Shown one piece after another: positions 1-4,725 of a stretch of DNA of 5,199 nt. The stretch comes from Candidatus Sulfotelmatobacter sp. (lineage in GTDB: Bacteria > Acidobacteriota > Terriglobia > Terriglobales > Acidobacteriaceae), in NCBI GenBank assembly GCA_030044775.1, contig JASICF010000349.1, positions 1 through 5,199 of the forward strand, given 5' to 3'. The translations under genes and the position numbers were made by a program. The first letter of the stretch is position 1. Every line of letters begins with the position of its first letter. The notes beneath the pieces are model-generated. The model made no database searches and had not been told where the DNA came from. It saw only the letters and a list, made by a program, of their open reading frames with translations.

Positions 1-456
1 ATGCGGTTCGGCTCGGCTTGGCCCAGCGCCAATTTTCAATTAGTGGACAAGAACACGGAGATCGCTCCAAACATTCACCTAATTGCTCTCGTCTCCGATA
101 AGCCGGGCACACTTGAGCTGCGCGAACTGTCACTCGTCGTCGCCACCCCCGAAGGTTTGGTCATCGTGGTTGGTTGCGCACATCCCGGCATTGACAAAAT
201 CGTCGAATCTGCGACTGCCATCAATCCCCACATTCACTTCATCACTGGCGGCTTTCATCTTGTTGTAGCGCCCGACGCGGACATCGAGAAAATTGTGGCC
301 GCACTGCATGATCGGTTCAGCGTCGAATATGTCGCGCCCGGCCACTGCACGGGAGAGCCAGCATTCACGGCGCTAAAAAAGGCTTTTGGCGATCACTACA
401 TCTATGCGGGTTTGGGCACAACACTAACAGCAACACAGGTTGGAAATCACAGGTAG
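1..456 (+). CDS. MBL-fold metallo-hydrolase, C-terminal part
   Basis: This is the C-terminal half of a metallo-beta-lactamase-fold hydrolase resembling the COG1237 group (proteins annotated as dihydropterin/RFA-P synthase-like). Visible signatures are a strand followed by GCAHPGI (residues 58-64), TGGFHL (82-87) and APGHCTGE (112-119). The histidines at 61, 86 and 115 fit the late metal-binding or active-site positions of the fold. The N-terminal HxHxDH metal motif that every catalytic member needs is absent from the 151 visible residues, and the fragment is about half the usual length. The gene therefore most likely begins before the window and the ATG at position 1 is internal. It ends with TAG at 454-456 and converges on the tRNA-Val/repeat transcription unit. 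The substrate cannot be told from sequence. The fold assignment is solid, the subfamily less so. Confidence 0.8.
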   Translation: MRFGSAWPSANFQLVDKNTEIAPNIHLIALVSDKPGTLELRELSLVVATPEGLVIVVGCAHPGIDKIVESATAINPHIHFITGGFHLVVAPDADIEKIVAALHDRFSVEYVAPGHCTGEPAFTALKKAFGDHYIYAGLGTTLTATQVGNHR

Positions 457-503
457 AAATTTGCGCGGAAACATCGTTGAGAGTGCTAAGTGATTGAAAA
501 TGA

Positions 504-619
504 TGGTAGGCCCGAATGGATTCGAACTTGAGCCGCTTACGCGGCGTCTGAGCCGCGTGCCGAAATCCTGAGCGCGCAGCGAAGGACCTCCAATCTACCG
601 ATTCCTCGGAGGAATGATA
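504..619 (-). repeat. tRNA-Val 3'-end repeat, unit 1 (distal to the tRNA)
   Basis: The tRNA-derived 24 bp are at 504-527, the 7-bp hairpin at 539-558, the REP-like core at 565-589 and the short ATTCCTC/GAGGAAT palindrome at 601-615. It is distinguished from the other units by AGCCGC instead of AGGCGC just after the tRNA segment. This is the last unit in the direction of tRNA transcription; the homology stops at its edge, with no further unit before the hydrolase stop codon 47 bp away. Confidence 0.93.
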
Positions 620-735
620 TGGTAGGCCCGAATGGATTCGAACTTGAGGCGCTTACGCGGCGTCTGAGCCGCGTGCCGAAATCCTGAGCGCACAGCGAAG
701 GACCTCCAAGCTACCAATTCCTCGGAGGAATGATA
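620..735 (-). repeat. tRNA-Val 3'-end repeat, unit 2
   Basis: The tRNA-derived 24 bp are at 620-643, the hairpin at 655-674, the REP-like core at 681-705 and the palindrome at 717-731. Private differences are GCACAG instead of GCGCAG within the core, AAGCTACC instead of AATCTACC, and ACCAATT instead of ACCGATT. It is the most diverged of the three, but the tRNA segment is unchanged. Confidence 0.93.
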
Positions 736-851
736 TGGTAGGCCCGAATGGATTCGAACTTGAGGCGCTCACGCGGCGTCTGAGCCGCGTGCCGAAATCC
801 TGAGCGCGCAGCGAAGGACCTCCAATCTACCGATTCCTCGGAGGAAGGATA
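736..851 (-). repeat. tRNA-Val 3'-end repeat, unit 3 (next to the tRNA)
   Basis: The tRNA-derived 24 bp are at 736-759, the hairpin at 771-790, the REP-like core at 797-821 and the short palindrome at 833-846, which is one base less perfect here (GAGGAAG). Its end abuts the CCA of the intact tRNA-Val at 852, so the tRNA acts as the first member of the series. Private differences are GCTCACG instead of GCTTACG and AAGGATA instead of AATGATA. Confidence 0.93.
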
Positions 852-929
852 TGGTAGGCCCGAATGGATTCGAACCATCGACCTCTTCCGTGTCAAGGAA
901 GCGCTCTAGACCAACTGAGCTACGGGCCT
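852..929 (-). tRNA. tRNA-Val (anticodon GAC), CCA encoded
   Basis: A complete cloverleaf folds on the minus strand over 78 nt including CCA. The acceptor stem AGGCCCG/CGGGCCT is perfect (923-929 with 856-862), followed by discriminator A and CCA at 855-852. The D arm is GCTC/GAGC. The anticodon stem CTTCC/GGAAG encloses loop TTGACAC, with anticodon GAC at 892-894, which reads the valine codons GUC and GUU. The T arm GATGG/CCATT, with one G-U pair, encloses TTCGAAT. Its last 24 nt are duplicated in each of the three tandem units immediately downstream, so its primary transcript probably runs into that array and 3' maturation must select the first of four identical CCA ends. Confidence 0.97.
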
Positions 930-952
930 CCGTGCGAACAGCTGTGGTTCCA

Positions 953-981
953 ATTCTAATGGCGGCACGTGATTCCGGCAA
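953..981 (-). promoter_or_regulatory. Putative sigma-70 promoter of tRNA-Val
   Basis: On the minus strand a -35-like TTGCCG (976-981) and a -10-like TAGAAT (953-958) are separated by exactly 17 nt. The -10 lies 23 nt before the first tRNA base, so transcription would start roughly 15-17 nt upstream of the mature 5' end, a normal leader for a tRNA gene. The -35 matches the consensus at 4 of 6 positions and the -10 at 5 of 6. A TTGACG also sits just upstream (982-987), but its spacing to the -10 is too long. Assigned by eye only. Confidence 0.5.
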
Positions 982-1090
982 CGTCAACCCGCCGCGCAAA
1001 CCGCGCCTCGCCAGAAGTCATCAGCGATCCTCGCTTGAGCATTCCGCCTGCCAGTTGCCAACTTACGCCTGTGGCGGCGAAAATCATCTC

Positions 1091-1528
1091 ATGCGGAAGG
1101 ATTCCCAGCGCGCCCGGGCCGTGTCGAAACTCTCTGCGCACACATCCTCTGCGCCTCGCGATCCCTTTTCCCCGGGCTCGATGGTTGTCGTCACGCTGGG
1201 CAGCCCGCGCGACAAATTCTGGGGCATGGTGCTCGCTTTGGGAGTCGAAGGCTTGAGCCTGCGAGGAATCGAACTGGCTTCGTTCGAAGATCTAATTCTG
1301 ATGGTCAAAGATGGCGAACCGGTGACCCCCGCCGTCGTCTTCTTTCCCATGCATCGGATCGAACGAATCGAGCTCGATCTTCCCGATGGCAATCTGCCTT
1401 CACTTTGTCAGCGGTTCTCGGCACAGACGGGTACTGATCCCGTTACGACGCTAAGCGCCTTCGGCAACGGCTCAGCGGTTCCTGCTGTCAAAGAATCCCC
1501 GGCCAAATCAGGCAGGGATCCAGCATGA
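1091..1528 (+). CDS. Conserved hypothetical protein, likely acidobacterial
   Basis: I do not recognise a named family. The 145-residue product has a basic, low-complexity N-terminus (1-30), then a compact beta-rich core from about residue 31 to 96: MVVVTLGSPRDKFWG (31-45), a GLSLRGIEL strand (54-62), SFEDL (64-68) and VFFPMHRIERIELD (83-96). A poorly ordered Ser/Pro/Ala tail follows. The core could be a small beta-barrel, but that is inference. I recall similar short proteins (KFWG...RGI.L.SFED...VFFPMHR) from other acidobacteria. There is no signal peptide or membrane segment. The frame stays open back to 851, but that part runs through the tRNA-Val gene and is not credible; ATG 1091, GTG 1121 and ATG 1181 are possible starts, none with a clear ribosome-binding site. 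ATG 1091 is chosen because it keeps the FSPGSMVVV strand whole. The stop overlaps the next start (ATGA), implying translational coupling. Confidence 0.7.
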   Translation: MRKDSQRARAVSKLSAHTSSAPRDPFSPGSMVVVTLGSPRDKFWGMVLALGVEGLSLRGIELASFEDLILMVKDGEPVTPAVVFFPMHRIERIELDLPDGNLPSLCQRFSAQTGTDPVTTLSAFGNGSAVPAVKESPAKSGRDPA

Positions 1529-2136
1529 AAATCTCGCAAGTCTTCACCGCGCCCAATCAGCTCACCTTGCTCCGCATGGCGTTCGTTCCCTTTGTCGTGA
1601 TCGAGTTGGTCGATGGCCGTTACTTCTGGGCGCTGGTGCTTTTTGTCGTTGCCGGATTCAGCGACGGCCTCGATGGATTGCTCGCCCGCAAACTCCACCA
1701 ACAGACTGTGCTCGGCCAGTATCTCGATCCCATTGCCGATAAGCTTCTGCTCAGCACCATGTTCCCCGTGCTTTCCATTCTGCACAAGATTCCCTGGAAA
1801 TTTACTGTTCTGGTTTTCAGCCGCGATATTTCGATTCTTGCCGCCAGCGCCGTCCTGTTCGCCATTTCCGGGTTGCGCGACTTTCGCCCCAGCATTTTTG
1901 GAAAAGCCAATACTTTCTCTCAAATCGCCGCCGTGTTCTTCGTGATGCTGCACGAGGTGCGCCGTGCTCGCTGGATCTGGATTTCGCGCACCGTCTTTCT
2001 GCGCGCAACCTTCGCATTTACCATCATCTCTGCTCTGCACTACGTCTTCCTCGTGCAGCACCGCTTGCGCGTTCATACTCACGCGCTGCCCGCGCATTCG
2101 GCTGCCGATCCGTCTGCCGGTATCAACGCCAGTTGA
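1525..2136 (+). CDS. pgsA: CDP-alcohol phosphatidyltransferase, PgsA-like
   Basis: This inner-membrane enzyme transfers a phosphatidyl group from CDP-diacylglycerol to an alcohol, most likely glycerol 3-phosphate, to give phosphatidylglycerophosphate, the first step to phosphatidylglycerol and cardiolipin. The family signature D-x2-D-G-x2-A-R-x8-G-x3-D-x3-D is complete: D47, D50, G51, A54, R55, G64, D68 and D72, where the aspartates bind the metal ions. Other typical elements are NQLTLLRM near the N-terminus (11-18), SRD (99-101) and PSIFGKANT (122-130). Hydrophobic segments at about 15-29, 32-46, 74-87, 93-115, 131-142 and 159-177 fit the usual six-helix topology. At 203 residues the length is normal. 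AGGGA at 1514-1518 lies 6 nt before the ATG, and the start overlaps the upstream stop (ATGA). A cardiolipin synthase of the same superfamily is the alternative, since acceptor specificity is not readable from the motif. Confidence 0.85.
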   Translation: MKISQVFTAPNQLTLLRMAFVPFVVIELVDGRYFWALVLFVVAGFSDGLDGLLARKLHQQTVLGQYLDPIADKLLLSTMFPVLSILHKIPWKFTVLVFSRDISILAASAVLFAISGLRDFRPSIFGKANTFSQIAAVFFVMLHEVRRARWIWISRTVFLRATFAFTIISALHYVFLVQHRLRVHTHALPAHSAADPSAGINAS

Positions 2137-2193
2137 CCCCTTTTCGCGCATCCCCCTAGAATTGGAGGTTCTTCCTCGGCCGCATTTTTTAGC

Positions 2194-3678
2194 ATGCCCC
2201 TACGCCTTTACAACACCATGTCGTCGCAGGTTGAGGACTTCCATCCGCTGCACGCTAACGAAGTGCGGATGTACGCCTGCGGCCCAACCGTCTACGACTA
2301 CGGCCACATCGGCAACTTCCGGACGTTTGTCGCGGTCGACCTGCTCCAGCGATTCCTCCGCCAGTCCGGCTACAAAGTCCGCTACGTGATGAATATCACC
2401 GACGTGGATGACAAAATTATCCGCAACGCAGCGCAGGCGGGTGTCAGTGTCCAGCAATACACCGCGAAATATGTCCAGGCATTCCTCGAAGATTCGGCGC
2501 TGATCTCGATCGAGCCGCCGCATTTCGTCCGTGCTACTGAGCACATTCCGCAGATGGCAGACTTCGTGGCCAGGTTGGTGGAGAAAAAAATCGCCTACCG
2601 CGCGGACGATGGCTCCTATTATTTCCGCATCTCAGAATTCCCCGGCTACGGCAAGCTCTCAAAGAAAGATTTCAGTGGAATTCTCGACGGTGCTCGCGTC
2701 GATGTCGACGAATATGACAAAGACAGCGCTCGCGATTTTGCCTTGTGGAAGGCGCCCAAGCCGGGCGAAGCTTCGTGGCAAACCCCCATCGGATCGGGCC
2801 GGCCGGGCTGGCACCTCGAGTGCTCCGTCATGTCGATGGAGGAGCTCGGAGAAAGCTTCGATCTCCACGCCGGTGGAGAAGATCTGATTTTCCCGCATCA
2901 CGAAAACGAAATTGCGCAATCCGAGTCTCTCACCGGCAAGACTTTTGCGCGTTTCTGGTTTCATGCCCGTTTTCTTCTCGTCGAAGGCGAGAAGATGTCA
3001 AAGAGTCTCGGTAACTATTACACGCTGCGCGATCTCGTCCTGAAGGGGTATAAGCCATCATCTATCCGCTATCTGCTGACTTCCGTTCCCTACCGCAAGC
3101 AACTGAACTTCACGTTTGACGGTCTGAAGCAGGCGGCCGTTTCAGTCGAGCGCTTGCGCAACTTCCGCCAGCGCTTGAGGAGCGGCGGCTTTCCCGGCGG
3201 TTCGAATCCGGAACTCCAGGCGCTGGCTGCAGAGACGTTGTCTAGGATGCAGGCGGCTTTGGACGATGACCTCAATACCGCCCAGGCTCAGGCAGCGATC
3301 TTCGACATGGTACGCAAGGTTAACTCGGCCCTGGATGCGCATGCTGTTAATACGGGCGACACGGCGCCACTTTTGGCAGCACTCGATCGGTTCGATGAAG
3401 TGTTTGCGGTGATCAATGATGATGACAGCGCCAAGATGAAGACCATTTCCCAGTGGGCGCTCTCCGACGGCCGCGAGAAGGAAATCAGCGCGGAGCTGCG
3501 TGATCAGATACAGGCCGATCAAATTTCAAATGCCGCGATCGAAAGCAAAATCGCAGAGATGGAAGCCGCCCGCAAAGCCCGTAACTTCGCGGTTTCCGAT
3601 GCGTTGCGCGCGGAACTTGTCGGCGCCGGTGTGATCATCGAAAACACCAAAGATGGCGTGCGTTGGCGCCGAAAATAA
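2194..3678 (+). CDS. cysS: Cysteinyl-tRNA synthetase
   Basis: This class I aminoacyl-tRNA synthetase charges tRNA-Cys with cysteine in the cytoplasm. The 494 residues are near full length for the family (E. coli has 461). Ordered signatures are LRLYNT (3-8), YACGPTVYDYGHIGNFR (27-43) with the HIGH-type motif HIGN at 38-41, NITDVDDKII (67-76), GRPGWHLECS (202-211), HAGGEDLIFPHHENEIAQSE (225-244) and KMSKS at 267-271. By alignment with E. coli CysRS the zinc ligands are C29, C210, H235 and E239; all are present, so the cysteine-selecting site is intact. The tail beyond about residue 360 is the helical and anticodon-binding part. ATG 2194 is preferred over ATG 2218 because family members include the LRLYNT strand, although no ribosome-binding site stands right in front of it; a GGAGG at 2164-2168 is about 25 nt away. 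It follows pgsA by 57 bp and is probably cotranscribed. Confidence 0.97.
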   Translation: MPLRLYNTMSSQVEDFHPLHANEVRMYACGPTVYDYGHIGNFRTFVAVDLLQRFLRQSGYKVRYVMNITDVDDKIIRNAAQAGVSVQQYTAKYVQAFLEDSALISIEPPHFVRATEHIPQMADFVARLVEKKIAYRADDGSYYFRISEFPGYGKLSKKDFSGILDGARVDVDEYDKDSARDFALWKAPKPGEASWQTPIGSGRPGWHLECSVMSMEELGESFDLHAGGEDLIFPHHENEIAQSESLTGKTFARFWFHARFLLVEGEKMSKSLGNYYTLRDLVLKGYKPSSIRYLLTSVPYRKQLNFTFDGLKQAAVSVERLRNFRQRLRSGGFPGGSNPELQALAAETLSRMQAALDDDLNTAQAQAAIFDMVRKVNSALDAHAVNTGDTAPLLAALDRFDEVFAVINDDDSAKMKTISQWALSDGREKEISAELRDQIQADQISNAAIESKIAEMEAARKARNFAVSDALRAELVGAGVIIENTKDGVRWRRK

Positions 3679-3708
3679 TTTCCGCCGTTCCTCGTTTGGT
3701 ACTTCGCC

Positions 3709-3739
3709 AAAAAAATCGGGCACAGCCCGCGCTGTGCCC
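3709..3739 (-). terminator. Intrinsic terminator of the isc operon
   Basis: On the minus strand a perfect 9-bp GC-rich stem (GGGCACAGC, 3718-3726, with GCTGTGCCC, 3731-3739) and a 4-nt loop are followed after two bases by seven U (A-run 3709-3715 on the + strand). It lies 127 nt beyond the iscX stop. There is no U-rich tract on the other side of the stem, so it points at the isc transcript rather than at cysS, although the stem could also protect the cysS mRNA end. Confidence 0.88.
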
Positions 3740-3745
3740 CATAGT

Positions 3746-3825
3746 TGGTTGGAGAGAGAGATTCTCCTCGGGGAGGATCGAAACATCGACTCCTCGTTCA
3801 GCGCACTCTAAGCCGGTTCGCGCTA
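3746..3825 (-). pseudogene. Possible decayed tRNA remnant
   Basis: Between cysS and iscX the + strand reads GGATCGAAACATCGAC (3775-3790), which matches the T-arm region of the tRNA-Val in this window (866-882) except for one deletion and one substitution. A D-arm-like GCGCACTCTAAGCC...GCGCTA (3801-3825) and a TGGT (CCA plus discriminator, 3746-3749) lie at roughly tRNA spacing. The anticodon region is about 8 nt too short, the acceptor/T side about 15 nt too long, and no matching 5' acceptor strand is seen, so this is not a working tRNA. It may be a chance resemblance. The rest of the 188-bp gap between cysS and iscX holds only the isc terminator and short GA-rich inverted repeats. Confidence 0.25.
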
Positions 3826-3866
3826 GGAATTGTCACGAAATTGTAAAAACCGGGAAGAGGCGTGCT

Positions 3867-4088
3867 TCATCCTTGCGTGCGGTCCTGGAACTCCTCGTGC
3901 CACGCCATCTGGATGGCTTCCAGCTTGCCTTCATTCGAGGTCTTCGGATCTCCTTTGAAATCGGGCAAGTCCGTCACGTATCGGTGCAGATCAGTGAACC
4001 GAACCGTCAGCGGATCTACGTCTGGATGAGCTTCCGAAAGCAAAATCCCAATATCTTCGGCATCGTCCCAGGTAAGAGGTTTGGGCAT
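3867..4088 (-). CDS. iscX: Fe-S assembly protein IscX
   Basis: IscX (YfhJ) is a small acidic protein that binds IscS and iron and tunes the rate of cluster assembly on IscU. The 73-residue product matches the family along its length: LTWDDAEDIG near the N-terminus, then AHPDVDPLTVRFTDLHRYV (about 20-38), DLPDFKGDP and SNEGKLEAIQMAWHEEF toward the C-terminus, all familiar blocks (E. coli has 66 residues). The helical fold and acidic surface used for IscS and iron binding are retained. A TTG six bases upstream (4094) is possible, but ATG 4088 has GAGGAG seven bases ahead, so it is preferred. It is the last gene of the hscA-fdx-iscX segment, the same order as in proteobacterial isc operons, and is separated from fdx by 96 bp. 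Confidence 0.95.
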   Translation of the reverse strand: MPKPLTWDDAEDIGILLSEAHPDVDPLTVRFTDLHRYVTDLPDFKGDPKTSNEGKLEAIQMAWHEEFQDRTQG

Positions 4089-4184
4089 AGGCAAGCTCCT
4101 CGCATCAACACTTTCCGGCAGCGATTAGCACTTCGTCAACACAGGTTCCAATGAGCGGCTAAGTGCCGACTGCCAGGCACCGGT

Positions 4185-4604
4185 TTAGTGCTGTTCTTCC
4201 GACACGTAATTCCGATTCCAGGCCGGAACCTCCACCACAACTTTCCCCGGCTTCACAATCTGCACCTGGCAACCGAGACGGGAGTTTAATTGCAGATCAG
4301 CTGCCATGTCCAGCCGGTCGGCTTCGTCATCATCCATGGGAGAAAGGTTTTCCACCCCTTCCTTGACCCATACGTGGCAGGTTGTGCAGGCGCAGTTGCC
4401 GCCGCACGCGTGATCCAGTGGGACGCCGTAATTCAGCGCAACGTCGAGAATCGACTCTTCCTTGCCGTGATCTTCGTAGGGCAATTTACCATGCTCGAAC
4501 CGCACCGTCTTGCCTTCCGGCAGAAAGGTAACCTCTACCGTGTTCTCGCCCGCCGGAGCTTCTTCCGTTATCGTGCCTGCGCCTTGTATTTTCTCGTCTG
4601 ACAT
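4185..4604 (-). CDS. fdx: ISC-type [2Fe-2S] ferredoxin
   Basis: This adrenodoxin-type ferredoxin supplies electrons for cluster assembly on IscU. In the 139-residue product the ligand pattern is HACGGNCACTTCH followed by RLGC: C67, C73, C76 and C112, with the same 36-residue gap between third and fourth ligand as in E. coli Fdx. C71 corresponds to the extra conserved cysteine (C46) next to the cluster in ISC ferredoxins. The ending EVPAWNRNY parallels the E. coli tail. Compared with the 111-residue E. coli protein it has about 20 extra N-terminal residues rich in Glu/Gly and a short insert (KLPYEDHGKEES) before the first ligand. ATG 4604 is chosen over GTG 4610 because GTG 4610 lies inside the GAGGTG that serves as the ribosome-binding site. 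It lies downstream of hscA after a 121-bp gap that holds a REP-like palindrome. Confidence 0.95.
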   Translation of the reverse strand: MSDEKIQGAGTITEEAPAGENTVEVTFLPEGKTVRFEHGKLPYEDHGKEESILDVALNYGVPLDHACGGNCACTTCHVWVKEGVENLSPMDDDEADRLDMAADLQLNSRLGCQVQIVKPGKVVVEVPAWNRNYVSEEQH

Positions 4605-4626
4605 CTTCACCTCAATCTGGTTCGCT

Positions 4627-4714
4627 TGTCATCCTGAGCGAAGCGAAGGATCCATGTAGTCGTCCGCCAAATCACATAGATCCTTCAGCGCAAAGTGCGC
4701 GCCTCAGGATGACA
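4627..4714. repeat. REP-like palindrome between hscA and fdx
   Basis: This 88-bp imperfect inverted repeat has outer arms TGTCATCCTGAG (4627-4638) and CTCAGGATGACA (4703-4714), a perfect 12-bp match, and inner arms GAAGGATC (4645-4652) and GATCCTTC (4678-4685). The central part is unpaired. I recall this TCATCCTGAG...GAAGGATC pattern as a dispersed intergenic repeat in acidobacteria and some other phyla; it is not a gene. Inside the isc transcript it could fold as a hairpin that protects the hscA 3' end or lowers fdx readthrough, which is inference. Its left arm shares ATCCTGAGCG and AGCGAAGGA with the core of the tRNA-Val tandem units. Confidence 0.88.
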
Positions 4715-4725
4715 TCGCCAAGAGC

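Larger units (their letters stand above)
504..851 (-). repeat. Three tandem 116-bp repeats carrying the tRNA-Val 3' end
   Basis: The tract consists of three head-to-tail units with an exact 116-bp period (starting at 504, 620 and 736); the tRNA-Val 3' end at 852 begins the next period. The first 24 bp of each unit on the + strand equal the last 24 nt of the tRNA including CCA: the T loop, the 3' T-stem strand, the 3' acceptor strand, discriminator A and CCA. After that the sequence departs from the tRNA. By eye, units 1 and 2 differ at 4 positions and units 1 and 3 at 3. Read in the tRNA direction, each unit holds a short palindrome (ATTCCTCCGAGGAAT or a one-base variant), an AGGTCC segment, a REP-like core, a perfect 7-bp hairpin (ACGCGGC/GCCGCGT, 6-nt loop), then the tRNA 3' copy. 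The layout recalls the E. coli tyrT repeats. Because 116 is not a multiple of 3, a repeated peptide is unlikely. Confidence 0.95.

Noticed and set aside
457..503. Terminator for the tRNA-Val/repeat transcript
   Set aside because: On the minus strand no stem followed by a U-tract is found in this 47-bp gap; where transcription ends remains unknown.
504..851. CRISPR array
   Set aside because: The repeats are contiguous 116-bp units without unique spacers, and they derive from a tRNA end.
711..999. Minus-strand open frames across the tRNA and repeat unit 3, possibly a Tpr-like peptide as at E. coli tyrT
   Set aside because: They run through the tRNA itself, and the 116-bp period shifts frame every unit, so no repeated peptide is possible. 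No ribosome-binding site was seen.
851..1090. N-terminal extension of the open frame that ends at 1528
   Set aside because: The frame begins within the tRNA-Val gene on the opposite strand and crosses its promoter; the encoded sequence is low-complexity and Arg/Ser-rich, unlike the ordered core after 1181.
1408..2151. 247-codon open frame on the minus strand opposite pgsA
   Set aside because: It is antisense to a gene with a complete family motif, its product is Gly/Glu/His/Gln-rich with no recognisable domain, and it is explained by codon bias of the + strand gene.
2137..2193. T-box or riboswitch leader for cysS
   Set aside because: The gap after pgsA is only 57 bp, too short for a T-box, and no T-box motif or terminator hairpin is present.
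4137..4147. 11-bp CAACACAGGTT also present at 431-441
   Set aside because: The flanks do not match and one copy is within a coding region; this is compatible with chance.
4089..4184. Short inverted repeat GTGCC/GGCAC between fdx and iscX as a terminator
   Set aside because: The stem is only 5 bp with an 8-nt loop and no U-tract, and iscX still needs readthrough from fdx.
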